Origin: Acinetobacter sp. HY1485
GTDB taxonomy: Bacteria; Pseudomonadota; Gammaproteobacteria; Pseudomonadales; Moraxellaceae
Assembly (NCBI RefSeq): GCF_027568475.1
Contig: NZ_JANKZG010000003.1
Span: forward strand, 124,001-188,000
Direction: 5' to 3'
DNA: 64,000 nucleotides
How positions within the stretch are numbered: the stretch's first letter is position 1; each line of letters begins with the position of its first letter. The position numbers were made by a program, and so were the translations under genes. Below the pieces are notes generated by a model that was not told where the DNA came from, searched no databases, and saw only the letters and a list, made by a program, of their open reading frames with translations. Shown here piece after piece: positions 1 through 9,320 of this stretch.

Positions 1-2155
1 GTGCCTGATTATTTTTTAATGCCACATTTAATGGTAGATTTTTGCTATTAATGCTCAGTGTATTAATATGATACGGATCAACCAATGGATAAATCGCATT
101 ACCAAAATGATCTAACTTAATCCCCCAAGCATTTGTCAGCTCTGCACCTGCTGCATTTTCTGCATGAATAACGGTAAATGTATCCGACAAATTATTAGTT
201 AAAGTTAATCCATATGGATGTGCAACTATACCGCCTTGTAAACTAAGACCGTATTGCGATTGATGATTTCCTGTGGCTAATGTTACGCCCACATTTGTTT
301 GTGGCAATAAGTAATTGATACTGGTAGTAAGTGCAGTGGTTTGGCTATCCGTCTTATTTACATTAAATGCATAATTTAACTGGTTATGTTCGCCTGCTGT
401 ACCACTTAAACCTGTGCTGATCGTATCGTTATCATGCGTATGTTGCATGATTGTATTAGAATTAATAGTTTTGTCTTTCCAAGATAACGGAATAGAAACA
501 CTTAAATAGACACTTTTATCTTTTTGACTGGTTGTTGTCTGTGTTTGTGCCACATTCAAATTATAATTTATCTTCTTCCACGCATTAGAATACCCTAGCG
601 TATATTGATTATACGTTTTGGTATCATTCCAATATTTTGAGGTTGTGCCTGTTGCATAAAAAGAACCCCATCGCTGTCCAAGTTGCTGACGCAGGGTTAA
701 GCTAGTTTGCTGTTTCAAATTATAAGTTAAGTAAAAATTATCAACTTCACTTTCTGTTAAATTATCTTTATTTAACAAAGACACGGTATTTGCTAAAGAA
801 ATATAGTTTTGACTTAAATGCTGAGTATTTAAACTAAAATTTAGATTTAAAGGTAAAACCGTGTAATGATAACTAAAGCGATATTTTTGACCATTTTTAT
901 TGATATGATTTAAATCAGCAAGACTTTGTTCGGCATCTAATGTTACGCCACCCAATAAAGTATTTAAGCCAAACCCAAATAAATAACCTTGATAATCTTG
1001 GCTTAGATTTGTCCCTAAATGAGTTGTAAAATCATTAAATAAACCATACTCAGCCGTGGCTTGTAAGACGGTTTGATCAGATACTTTACGATCAAGTTTA
1101 TAACGTCCTAATGCCACATTATAATTAAACTGCCCTTTTCTTACTAAGTTCAAATTACCTTGTAACGGCACAGTAAAACTTCTTTTACCGCCTCCTTGTT
1201 CTGTAATTTGAACGGTTAAATCGCCATTTGTTGCAAGCGGTGTTACATCATTAAGCGTAAATGACCCAATGGGTACAGTACGCTCGTAAATTTTTTGCCC
1301 ATTTTGAAATACAGACACCAAAGCATTTGAATTAGCAACCCCTTGAATAACAGGCGCATAGCTTTGCACCGACCAAGGTCGCATACTAGTATCGTTGCTT
1401 AATTCAATACCACGAATTAAGTTTGAGCTTAAATAGTAAGAATTAGTAGAAAAATCACCAAGCGATAACCGAGAATTCAAACGAGCAATATCAGTAGACA
1501 ATACATTTAGACTAGAGTGATAGCGCGATAACTTTTCATTATTCGACTCAAAACTACCGCTGTGTCGATAATTAAAACCACCAAAATTGATACCACCCGA
1601 TAAATTTAAATAATTTGTTGTCACGTTTTTAGTATCATTACTATGATCACTATAACGGTTAAAATCGTAAGAGAGATAAGCAGACGTAATGCCATTATCA
1701 AAAAGCGATGGTGCAATAAAACCTTCAGGTCTTTGATTGGTTAAGACTAAAGGAATGGACAAACTTAACATCAATGAATTGCCATCATAATGATAAGATG
1801 CATCTGGGCTAATTTGCTCAATCGACGTACACTCATTATTTTTTAATGTTGTCACAACACTTGGTTTTAAATCTAAACGCTTAAGTAAGCTTGGATCTAT
1901 ACACAAAATAGCGGCTTTTTTAGAATCAGGTTGCCAAAACTTAACCTCTAACTGTCCAATATACTGATCATTTAAGGTTGTACTCAGTAAATAATGACCT
2001 GCTCCAACGGAGTTTTCTTCATTAAATACACTAAGATCAATATCTTTATTTTGCTCCCCAAACAATGAACCAGAATCAAATGCTAATAATTTATCTGCCA
2101 ACACAGACGAACTAAACGTAAGGTGTGCAAGTGTAATAATAATAATTTTTTTCAT
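1..2155 (-). CDS. Fimbrial outer-membrane usher (FimD/PapC family), 3' end outside window
   Basis: About 718 codons are open from an ATG at 2155 down to the left edge, so the C-terminal part is missing. The protein starts with a signal peptide (MKKIIIITLAHLTF, cleavage after SSSVLA). The N-terminal domain has the usher pattern of a short beta segment (IDLSVF) followed by a glycine-rich turn and repeated beta strands. The middle is a long beta-rich barrel with the plug region, including KIYERTVPIGSFTLNDV and the following LTVQITEQGGGKRSF, which is typical of ushers. Ushers form the outer-membrane pore through which chaperone-bound pilins are secreted and polymerised. The start lies 1 base after the chaperone stop, so the two are almost certainly co-transcribed. 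A tip adhesin may lie beyond position 1. The family assignment is firm; the pilus type is not identifiable. Confidence 0.93.
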   Translation of the reverse strand, partial: MKKIIIITLAHLTFSSSVLADKLLAFDSGSLFGEQNKDIDLSVFNEENSVGAGHYLLSTTLNDQYIGQLEVKFWQPDSKKAAILCIDPSLLKRLDLKPSVVTTLKNNECTSIEQISPDASYHYDGNSLMLSLSIPLVLTNQRPEGFIAPSLFDNGITSAYLSYDFNRYSDHSNDTKNVTTNYLNLSGGINFGGFNYRHSGSFESNNEKLSRYHSSLNVLSTDIARLNSRLSLGDFSTNSYYLSSNLIRGIELSNDTSMRPWSVQSYAPVIQGVANSNALVSVFQNGQKIYERTVPIGSFTLNDVTPLATNGDLTVQITEQGGGKRSFTVPLQGNLNLVRKGQFNYNVALGRYKLDRKVSDQTVLQATAEYGLFNDFTTHLGTNLSQDYQGYLFGFGLNTLLGGVTLDAEQSLADLNHINKNGQKYRFSYHYTVLPLNLNFSLNTQHLSQNYISLANTVSLLNKDNLTESEVDNFYLTYNLKQQTSLTLRQQLGQRWGSFYATGTTSKYWNDTKTYNQYTLGYSNAWKKINYNLNVAQTQTTTSQKDKSVYLSVSIPLSWKDKTINSNTIMQHTHDNDTISTGLSGTAGEHNQLNYAFNVNKTDSQTTALTTSINYLLPQTNVGVTLATGNHQSQYGLSLQGGIVAHPYGLTLTNNLSDTFTVIHAENAAGAELTNAWGIKLDHFGNAIYPLVDPYHINTLSINSKNLPLNVALKNNQA

Positions 2156-2156
2156 A

Positions 2157-2861
2157 TTAATTAATAGTTGTATTTAAAGAATTTATTCCACCAAAGTCAT
2201 TTATTAATAAATAATTAATCGTTTTTGGAGACGTTATTTTTGTTTTGAATGTTGAATGACCAAAAGGTGCAACCATTAATGGATCTGTATAAACTTCCTG
2301 TTGTTGATTATTATTTGAAACAACTACTTTTTGAAAATTCATATAATATGGACTATTGTTTGAAACCTCTATGACATTTAAATCTTTTATATATTTAAAT
2401 GATAATTTAGAAAAAAAGTTTTCCGGTTTACCTTTTAAATGAATAGGACGATAAAATAATTTAATTCTAGAACGAACTGAAATATTTAACTTATTTGGTA
2501 CTGCATGATCTGTGGGTGCCACATCTAAAATATTGAACCAATATAAAGACTCACGGTCTTGTGCTAACTGATTGGTATTTTTTGCAATTAAGCGCAACAT
2601 TTGCCCTTTATTTTCTTCTATACGAGACAAAGGGGGCGTTAAAACAAATGGAATACGATCAGCTGCAGGAATTTCTTTTGGATTTCCATCATCTAACCAT
2701 GCTTGTACTAACGCGGCATGTGAATCAGGATTATTGAGCTGAACAACAACTTGTTTTTGGTCGGATGGGAAAATAATTCGTGTTCCTGTAATTGTTACGC
2801 CCGCAAAACAACTTTCAATTCCCAAGAGCCCCATTACAGAAGCAAATAAATATTTTTTCAC
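2157..2861 (-). CDS. Periplasmic pilus-assembly chaperone (PapD/FimC family)
   Basis: 234 aa, the normal length for the family. A signal peptide ends at about residue 20 (ESCFA/GV). The N-terminal immunoglobulin-like domain contains the strand TRIIFPSDQKQVVVQL, and the family hallmark ESLYWFNILDVAP is at about residues 104-116. The basic segment RSRIKLFYRP that anchors the pilin C-terminus is at about 130-139, followed by the second Ig-like domain. Such chaperones bind pilin subunits in the periplasm by donor-strand complementation and hand them to the usher encoded next. The gene sits between the pilin gene (24-base gap) and the usher (1-base gap). An AT-rich leader with a GGGAGAG-like site precedes the ATG. 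No defects are seen. Confidence 0.93.
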   Translation of the reverse strand: MKKYLFASVMGLLGIESCFAGVTITGTRIIFPSDQKQVVVQLNNPDSHAALVQAWLDDGNPKEIPAADRIPFVLTPPLSRIEENKGQMLRLIAKNTNQLAQDRESLYWFNILDVAPTDHAVPNKLNISVRSRIKLFYRPIHLKGKPENFFSKLSFKYIKDLNVIEVSNNSPYYMNFQKVVVSNNNQQQEVYTDPLMVAPFGHSTFKTKITSPKTINYLLINDFGGINSLNTTIN

Positions 2862-2885
2862 GTATTACTCTCCCATTTTTATTAA

Positions 2886-3440
2886 TTATTTATAAACAAT
2901 TGAATAATCAACTTTTCCTACAACCGTTCCTGCCGTTGTTGTACCTGTTGCATAATAACGTGCATAGTAAGGATACGTATAAGTTGCAACGCTTGAACTA
3001 TTTGTTCCTGTTGTTGCTGTTGAATACGTTTGAGAAGCTGAGTCTGCTGTTAAATCAATTACACTTTGTGAATTATTTAATAGCTGTACATCAACATTTG
3101 TAGCCGTACCTGTATTAGTTAAACGCCCATTGGTATTTACATTTGCAAGACTTGGTTCGTAATAAGGTGCTGCAACACCTGCAGATGTACTACACCCTGC
3201 ACCTGTTAAAGTAATTTTATAGCTTGTTAAACCCGCTACATTTGCAGATGTCGTCAAAGCAGAAACATTAGTTGTTGGTAATGTCACTGTTGCATCCGCT
3301 GTACTGCCACTGTCAACAGTTGCAGAACACGTACTATCAACTAATGTACCGTTAAACGTGACTGTACCATCAACTGCATATACAGAAGACGATGCTAGAC
3401 CTGCAAGCAATAAAGCGCTTAATATGCTTTTATTTTGCAT
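2886..3440 (-). CDS. Fimbrial major subunit (type 1-like pilin)
   Basis: 184 aa from ATG 3440. An in-frame ATG 18 bases upstream is possible, but AGAGGT lies 5-10 bases before the inner ATG (MQNKSILSALLLAG), so the inner start is preferred. The signal peptide ends near SSVYA. The mature protein begins with VDGTVTFNGTLVDSTC, the typical N-terminus of chaperone-usher pilins. Two cysteines (STCSATV and AGCSTSAG) fit the conserved pilin disulphide, and the penultimate tyrosine (SIVYK) is the usual beta-zipper residue that the chaperone reads. The body is rich in Thr, Ser and Ala. It is the first gene of a pilin-chaperone-usher unit and so probably the main shaft subunit; the adhesin is not in the window. 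Confidence 0.9.
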   Translation of the reverse strand: MQNKSILSALLLAGLASSSVYAVDGTVTFNGTLVDSTCSATVDSGSTADATVTLPTTNVSALTTSANVAGLTSYKITLTGAGCSTSAGVAAPYYEPSLANVNTNGRLTNTGTATNVDVQLLNNSQSVIDLTADSASQTYSTATTGTNSSSVATYTYPYYARYYATGTTTAGTVVGKVDYSIVYK

Positions 3441-3744
3441 ATTTAATACCTCTTTCATTTAGAATAATTTGATATCTAAAATACATATCAGATGAAATAT
3501 AATGACAAATTATATTTTTTAATATTTAGCGATGTATTAATTTCTCAATCTAAAAATTATTTTTAAATATTCATAATTAATACATTTCTAAACAAAATAG
3601 AGAATACTTTTTCAATATGTATCCATTGTGTTCATAAAAGTTTGTATTGTATAACTTTAGTTAAAATAAGAAGATAAAGTGAATCTTTTGTAGACTATTA
3701 TTCTTAATATGATAGTTTGAGCTTTTTAAAAAAAAGAGATAACG
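3441..3744. promoter_or_regulatory. AT-rich divergent intergenic region between pilin and DUF481 genes
   Basis: 304 bases without a credible gene, with very high A+T content. It must hold the promoters of the pilus operon (leftward) and of the outer-membrane protein gene (rightward). An inverted repeat TGATAT/ATATCA with a 9-base spacer lies at 3470-3490, just upstream of the pilin ribosome-binding site. I cannot name a regulator. Strong A+T bias of this kind is often bound by H-NS-like proteins, which is inference only. Confidence 0.45.
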
Positions 3745-4506
3745 ATGCGTAAAATTATTATTCTATCTGCTTTAACAATGTTAACTACTACTGCTTTTGC
3801 TGCACCAACAGCACCTTCACGTACAGGCATTGGCTCTATTCAAATTGATGAAGGTAAACCTTTTCGTTTAGAAGGTGATATTGGTTATTTGCTTAATAAC
3901 AGTAAATCTACAGATGGTAGCTCATCAAGCAAAGAAAACTTAACAGCACGTATTTTATTTCAACGCCAAGTCGGTGTATGGGGACAAGAAGTTATTGCTA
4001 ATGCAACCAGTACACATGATGACAGCTCAGATAATATTGAACGTTACTTACTAGCAGGTAAGCTTTTACACCGCAGTACAGATACAGTTTATCAATTTGG
4101 TAAAATCAATGCAGAAAAAGACCTAAGTAGCGCATTTAACTATCAAATTAGTACAACAGGTGGTGTAGGTCTTGATATTTTAAAAGACGAAAAACAATCG
4201 CTTTCAACTGAAGTGGGTGCAGGTTATCGTTTTAGTGAGAAAAAAGCAGGTGGCAATAACAACGAAATTATTGGCACTGTCGCTGCTTTTTACCAATATC
4301 AAATTACACCAAGTGTTCGTTTTAACCAAGATTTAGGTTACGACTATGGACAAGACTCTCAAACTTTCCGTTCTCGTACAGCGCTTACTACAGACTTAAC
4401 GCAACATTTTTCTGCTTTTGCAAGTTATAACTTAAACGATATTAAAGCAGATGCAGGTGACAGCCGAGATTCTTTACTTTCTTTAGGCTTACACTATAAA
4501 TACTAA
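3745..4506 (+). CDS. DUF481 (YdiY-like) outer-membrane beta-barrel protein
   Basis: 253 aa with a clean signal peptide (MRKIIILSALTMLTTTAFA/AP). The rest consists of alternating amphipathic beta strands, e.g. FRLEGDIGYLLNN, NLTARILFQRQV, YLLAGKLLHRS and LSTEVGAGYRFSEKK, and ends in LLSLGLHYKY with a C-terminal aromatic residue typical of outer-membrane barrels. The pattern matches the DUF481 family (YdiY, described as a salt-induced outer-membrane protein). No biochemical function is established for this family. It is a single gene with its own terminator and is divergent from the pilus operon. GAG lies upstream of the ATG. Confidence 0.75.
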   Translation: MRKIIILSALTMLTTTAFAAPTAPSRTGIGSIQIDEGKPFRLEGDIGYLLNNSKSTDGSSSSKENLTARILFQRQVGVWGQEVIANATSTHDDSSDNIERYLLAGKLLHRSTDTVYQFGKINAEKDLSSAFNYQISTTGGVGLDILKDEKQSLSTEVGAGYRFSEKKAGGNNNEIIGTVAAFYQYQITPSVRFNQDLGYDYGQDSQTFRSRTALTTDLTQHFSAFASYNLNDIKADAGDSRDSLLSLGLHYKY

Positions 4507-4514
4507 GCATAACA

Positions 4515-4540
4515 GCCACCCACTGCGGTGGCTTTTTTAG
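4515..4540 (+). terminator. Rho-independent terminator of the DUF481 gene
   Basis: A six-base-pair stem GCCACC/GGTGGC with loop CACTGC is followed by six T, 8 bases after the stop codon at 4506. Confidence 0.85.
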
Positions 4541-4542
4541 GC

Positions 4543-4575
4543 ATAAAAAAAGACCATACAAAGGTTGTATGGTCT
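4543..4575 (-). terminator. Terminator downstream of tRNA-Met
   Basis: A ten-base-pair inverted repeat AGACCATACA/TGTATGGTCT (4551-4560 and 4566-4575) is followed on the minus strand by a T run (4543-4550). It lies just after the 3' end of the minus-strand tRNA-Met gene. Confidence 0.85.
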
Positions 4576-4582
4576 GTAAAAA

Positions 4583-4659
4583 TGGTGGCTATGACTGGAC
4601 TCGAACCTGTGACCCCAGCATTATGAGTGCTGTGCTCTAACCAACTGAGCTACATAGCC
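4583..4659 (-). tRNA. tRNA-Met (CAT anticodon)
   Basis: 77 nt including an encoded CCA end. The acceptor stem GGCTATG pairs with CATAGCC. The D-arm is TAGCTCAGTTGGTTAGAGCA, the anticodon loop CTCATAA carries CAT, and the T-arm is CACAGGTTCGAGTCCAGTC-like. The fully paired first acceptor base pair and the loop point to an elongator tRNA-Met rather than the initiator. An Ile2 (k2C) identity cannot be excluded from the anticodon alone. Confidence 0.92.
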
Positions 4660-4720
4660 AAAAACTGTTGGCGTATTATCTATACTTTAATTTAATACGT
4701 CAAGTTATTTTTAAAAAATT

Positions 4721-5080
4721 TAGTGAGTGAGCCTGTAAGCCGGGTTCTGTCAAGAACGATCATTCCTCTAGGCGTACAATCACTCATACGCTCAAGCGAC
4801 CTACCCGAATCCAATATGGGCCATATCTTAAGGATTCCTATTTGGTCTTGCTTCCGGTGGGGTTTACCATGCCATGAACTGTTACCAGTCATGCGGTGCG
4901 CTCTTACCACACCCTTTCACCCTTACCATTTAAAAAATGGCGGTCTACTCTCTGCTGCACTTTCCGTCGGCTTACACCGCCCAGGCGTTACCTGGCACCT
5001 TGCCCTATGAAGCCCGGACTTTCCTCCCCTGCTTTAGTCACGAAGACCTCCACAGCAGCGACCGTCCAGCTCACTCGGGG
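4721..5080 (-). ncRNA. rnpB: RNase P RNA (M1 RNA, class A)
   Basis: The minus strand carries the universal RNase P core elements GAGGAAAGTCCGGGCT (about 5005-5020) and, near the 3' end, GACAGAACCCGGCTTACAG. The ends are complementary: GAGTGAGC at 5069-5076 pairs with GCTCACTC near 4725-4732 (helix P1). Length of about 360 nt is normal for class A. It is the catalytic RNA that trims tRNA 5' leaders. A likely -10 box (TAGTAT, minus strand, 5084-5089) lies just beyond the 3' end of the ferredoxin gene, so the 5' end is near 5077-5080. ORFs in this stretch are spurious. Confidence 0.95.
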
Positions 5081-5083
5081 GCT

Positions 5084-5089
5084 ATACTA
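5084..5089 (-). promoter_or_regulatory. Probable -10 element of rnpB
   Basis: TAGTAT on the minus strand sits about 7 bases before the C-run that starts the RNase P RNA. A convincing -35 is not seen. The element lies in the short gap between the ferredoxin stop and rnpB. Confidence 0.45.
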
Positions 5090-5096
5090 CCAAAAA

Positions 5097-5920
<824 letters not shown>

Positions 5921-6003
5921 TCAACTCCATTGTAATTTATACAAACACTTCACCTCGCCTTAACTTTACGGCACAATAGTGACAGATTTGGAATGAATTG
6001 ATT

Positions 6004-6480
6004 ATGGCGACAGCAAAAGTAGTTAAAAAAAATAATGGCGGTACGATTGCTCAAAACAAACGTGCACGTCATGATTATTTTATTGAAGAAAAATTTGAAG
6101 CAGGCTTATCTTTACAAGGTTGGGAAGTAAAATCTTTACGTGCTGGCAGAATGAGTCTTGTTGAAAGTTATATTATTTTTAAACAAAACGAAGCTTATTT
6201 ATTTGGTGCACAAATTCAGCCTTTATTGTCTGCATCTACGCATGTTGTTCCTGAGGCAACACGGACACGCAAACTTTTACTTTCACGCCGTCAAATTGAA
6301 ACATTGATGGGTGCAGTTAACCAAAAGGGTTATTCTTGTGTACCATTAGCGTGTTATTGGAAAGGGCATTTAGTTAAGCTTGAAATTGCACTTGTAAAAG
6401 GTAAGCAATTACACGACAAACGTGCCACTTTAAAAGAACGTGATTGGCAGCGTGATAAAGCCCGTATGTTTCATAAATAA
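6004..6480 (+). CDS. smpB: SsrA-binding protein SmpB
   Basis: 158 aa from ATG 6004. A TTG two codons upstream also opens the frame, but ATG with GGAATGA before it is preferred. SmpB binds tmRNA and brings it to stalled ribosomes for trans-translation. The signatures [31 protein letters not shown] and the lysine/arginine-rich tail [19 protein letters not shown] are all present, at normal length. tmRNA itself is not in the window. It is divergent from coaD and is followed directly by a strong hairpin terminator. Confidence 0.97.
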   Translation: MATAKVVKKNNGGTIAQNKRARHDYFIEEKFEAGLSLQGWEVKSLRAGRMSLVESYIIFKQNEAYLFGAQIQPLLSASTHVVPEATRTRKLLLSRRQIETLMGAVNQKGYSCVPLACYWKGHLVKLEIALVKGKQLHDKRATLKERDWQRDKARMFHK

Positions 6481-6508
6481 AAAAGCGAGATTATCTCGCT
6501 TTTTTTTA
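6481..6508. terminator. Bidirectional terminator between smpB and racemase gene
   Basis: AAAAGCGAGA/TCTCGCTTTT stem with a three-base loop, A-run on one side and eight T on the other, placed between convergent stop codons. It can serve both genes. Confidence 0.9.
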
Positions 6509-7192
6509 TAGCATAAAATTAAGTGCAGCTTGTATATGAATAGCTGTTGTATCAAATGTAGGAACTGTAAATTTTTCCTGACCAATCAAAAGTACAATTT
6601 CGGTACAACCGAGTACAATACCTTGTGCTTCTTGTGCTATTAGCTTATTTACAATTTCAACATACTGCTGTTTAGATAGTTCTGTAATAACGCCTTTACA
6701 TAATTCATTATAAATAATATGGTGGATCACTTTTTGGTCATTTTCTGATGGTACAACCATTTCGATACCATGTGTTGCAAGACGTTCTTGGTAAAACGCT
6801 TCTTGCATCGTAAATGTTGTACCTAAAACGCCTACTTTTGTAATCCCTTGAGCTTTAAGCTGATGTGCCAACACATCAATAATATGTAAACAAGGTACTG
6901 TGATTTTTTGCTCAATCATCGGGGCAAGTTTATGCATGGTATTTGTACATAATACAATGCCTTCTGCACCACTACTTTGAAGTTGTGTTGCATGGTTTGC
7001 TAAAATTTCGCCAATTCCTTGCCAATCGTTTTTTTCTTGCAAATCTAAAATATCTTGAAAATTTACGCTATGCAGTAATACTTTTGCAGAACTCCATCCC
7101 CCAAGTTTTTGCTGTATACCGCGATTAAGCTGTTGGTAGTATAAATTTGTCGACTCCCAACTCATCCCACCAATTAAACCGATTGTTTTCAT
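6506..7192 (-). CDS. Aspartate/glutamate racemase family protein
   Basis: 228 aa. The N-terminus KTIGLIGGMSWEST and the two catalytic cysteine motifs VLCTNTMH (Cys82) and VLGCTEI (Cys196) are those of the PLP-independent Asp/Glu racemase family, closest in style to E. coli YgeA. These enzymes use the two cysteines as acid/base pair to invert the alpha carbon. Substrate is not predictable; YgeA-type members are broad-spectrum racemases. AGGAG lies 7 bases before the ATG. It is a single gene convergent with smpB. Confidence 0.85.
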   Translation of the reverse strand: MKTIGLIGGMSWESTNLYYQQLNRGIQQKLGGWSSAKVLLHSVNFQDILDLQEKNDWQGIGEILANHATQLQSSGAEGIVLCTNTMHKLAPMIEQKITVPCLHIIDVLAHQLKAQGITKVGVLGTTFTMQEAFYQERLATHGIEMVVPSENDQKVIHHIIYNELCKGVITELSKQQYVEIVNKLIAQEAQGIVLGCTEIVLLIGQEKFTVPTFDTTAIHIQAALNFML

Positions 7193-7483
7193 TTTTCACT
7201 CCTATAGCTTTTAAAGAGTGTCTCTAAAATGAAAATAAAAAAATAGAATAAAATTGCTTTTAGATTTTAAAATCATAGAATAACAGTCATGCACGGTGTA
7301 ACAAAAGATCAGCCTCTTAAATATGATTGGAATTACTTCATAAAATTTAAAAAACAATAGTAAAGTTATTTTTTAATGTACAAATAAAAACTGAATATTA
7401 GGCTTACTTTTATAACTAGCCTACTATTTATCAATACCTCAATCTTTTTAATTACGTTAATACTGCTTTGTTTCAGAAAAAAA
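7193..7483. other. Intergenic gap between pgeF and racemase gene
   Basis: 291 AT-rich bases with no convincing gene, RNA or strong hairpin. It must contain the racemase promoter; I cannot pick out reliable boxes. A frame running from 7366 into pgeF is a shadow of that gene. Confidence 0.4.
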
Positions 7484-8191
7484 TTAACGCATAAACACAA
7501 AAGTTGCCATTCTTCCTGTGTTGGCTGTACGGCGATAAGAAAAATAGTTCTGTTGATAAGTACAAGCTTCTCCACCATAAACCTGAGTGATGCCATGTTG
7601 AGCTAAAATAAAACGTGCAATATGGTAAAGATCAGCATGATATTTACCATTAGGTCGTTGTACAAAAGCATCTGCAACATCATATTTTTCACAAAATGCT
7701 TGTTTTACTTCTGCACCCACCTCAAAACAAGCTTGACTAATACAAGCCCCCAACCATGCCCAACTCGCTTTGGTCTTCATAGAATTCAAGGTGGCTTCTA
7801 TCATACCACCTGCAAGCCCACGCCAACCTGCATGTAAGTTTGCCACTTCTGTGCCTTCAGCATTCCCTATAACAACAGGTAAACAATCTGCTGTCATAAT
7901 CATCAAGGCATGGCTTTTTTGCTGTGTAACTAAACCATCCCCTGTTAACGCATCAAATGTAACTTGATCATTGACTATATGACACGTTGTACTATGGGTT
8001 TGGTTTAGCCAAGTTAGTTTTGTAACACCTAACTGTTTTAACAAAGCGATGCGGTGACGTTGTACACGCACAGGATTATCACCCACATGCAATGCCAAAT
8101 TAAAGCCTGCAAACGCTTCATCAGATGCATCTAACAGACCTTGTTCATTTACAGTCGTTTGTCCAACCACCACACCGTTTGGTAAATTCAT
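7484..8191 (-). CDS. pgeF: Purine nucleoside phosphorylase / peptidoglycan editing factor PgeF (YfiH, DUF152)
   Basis: 235 aa. The copper/zinc-ligand motifs of the DUF152 family are present: LNQTHSTTCH, MTADCLPVVI and the hallmark NLHAGWRGLAGG. Family members are reported as multi-substrate nucleoside phosphorylase/deaminases, and the E. coli member as a factor preventing misincorporation in peptidoglycan precursors; which applies here is inference. AAGGAT precedes the ATG. It starts 19 bases after rluD, the conserved rluD-pgeF pair. No clear terminator is seen in the 290-base AT-rich gap that follows. Confidence 0.93.
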   Translation of the reverse strand: MNLPNGVVVGQTTVNEQGLLDASDEAFAGFNLALHVGDNPVRVQRHRIALLKQLGVTKLTWLNQTHSTTCHIVNDQVTFDALTGDGLVTQQKSHALMIMTADCLPVVIGNAEGTEVANLHAGWRGLAGGMIEATLNSMKTKASWAWLGACISQACFEVGAEVKQAFCEKYDVADAFVQRPNGKYHADLYHIARFILAQHGITQVYGGEACTYQQNYFSYRRTANTGRMATFVFMR

Positions 8192-8210
8192 TGCTTATCC
8201 TTAAAACAAT

Positions 8211-9257
8211 TTAGTATGCAGCATCTTCTTCACGTAACACCGTCAGTAGTTCTGTAAAGTCTTCAGGCAATGGTGCTTCAAATAACATTTCTTCTTGCGT
8301 ACGCGGATGTACAAGCCCTAATTGAGCTGCATGTAACGCTTGGCGTCTAAAGCCTTTTAGCATTACGGTTAAACGCTCAGAAGCACCTGCAGGTACACGA
8401 ACACGGCTCATATAAACAGGATCACCAATTAATCCATGCCCAATATAGGTAAAATGCACACGAATTTGATGAGTACGCCCTGTTTCTAAACGTGCCTGTA
8501 CACGCGTAAAATGTTGAAAACGCTCTTTAACGTTGTAGTGCGTTACTGCATCTTTACCACCAGGCAATACTGTCATTTTAATACGATCAATCGGATGACG
8601 TTTTATTGGTTCATCAATTGTGCCACCTGCAATAATATTGCCGTATGTAATTAAATCGTATACACGATATACAGATTTATCACCTAACTGTTTAGACAAT
8701 GAAAATTGCGCCTCAAGGGTTTTTGCCACCACCAACAAACCTGATGTATCTTTATCAATACGATGTACAAGCCCAGCACGAGACAACTCATTAGATTTTG
8801 GACAATGATATAAAATTGCATTCACCAAAGTCCCTGTTGGGTTTCCTGCACCAGGATGCACGACCATACCGACAGGTTTATTCACAACTAAGATATCATC
8901 ATCTTCGTAAATAATATCAAGTGGAATATTTTCAGGCTGACTAGAGGTCTGTTGTTCAAGCTCAACATCTAACGTTAAAAGCTCAGTCCCTTCACAGCGG
9001 AATTTAGGTTTGACTGTTTGACCATCTACTAAAAGATGACCTTCTTTCATCCATTGTTTGAGTTTTTCGCGCGAAAACTCGCTCCATACCGTTGCAGCTA
9101 CTTGGTCAATACGTAGTCCAAGATACTGTTCATCTAATTGAACTTGCAACGATAAATGGGTTGAAGTTGCCGCAGAATTATGATTATCTGCATCGTCAGC
9201 ATCTTCGAGTAAATTAAAATCTGTTTCGGAAGATTGTGTAGAAGTCATTTGGCTCAT
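8211..9257 (-). CDS. rluD: 23S rRNA pseudouridine synthase RluD
   Basis: 348 aa. An N-terminal S4 RNA-binding domain (about 45-100, REKLKQWMKEGHLLVDGQ) is followed by the RluA-family catalytic domain with HRIDKDTSGLLVVAK, in which Asp168 is the catalytic residue. LETGRTHQIRVH and VHPGAGNPTGTLVNA are the other family motifs. RluD makes pseudouridines 1911, 1915 and 1917 in helix 69 of 23S rRNA. The N-terminus carries an extra acidic, poorly conserved stretch of about 35 residues, so the true start may be the ATG at 9257 or the one three codons later. It is divergent from bamD and followed by pgeF. Confidence 0.92.
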   Translation of the reverse strand: MSQMTSTQSSETDFNLLEDADDADNHNSAATSTHLSLQVQLDEQYLGLRIDQVAATVWSEFSREKLKQWMKEGHLLVDGQTVKPKFRCEGTELLTLDVELEQQTSSQPENIPLDIIYEDDDILVVNKPVGMVVHPGAGNPTGTLVNAILYHCPKSNELSRAGLVHRIDKDTSGLLVVAKTLEAQFSLSKQLGDKSVYRVYDLITYGNIIAGGTIDEPIKRHPIDRIKMTVLPGGKDAVTHYNVKERFQHFTRVQARLETGRTHQIRVHFTYIGHGLIGDPVYMSRVRVPAGASERLTVMLKGFRRQALHAAQLGLVHPRTQEEMLFEAPLPEDFTELLTVLREEDAAY

Positions 9258-9320
9258 TAGAACAATAATGGTTTAATAGTGCCATTGTAGCTCATTGCCC
9301 GTATTAACTGAGGAATTTTT

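Noticed and set aside
7366..7596. 76-codon frame overlapping the end of pgeF
   Set aside because: It lies in another frame of pgeF, then in AT-rich spacer, with no start signal.
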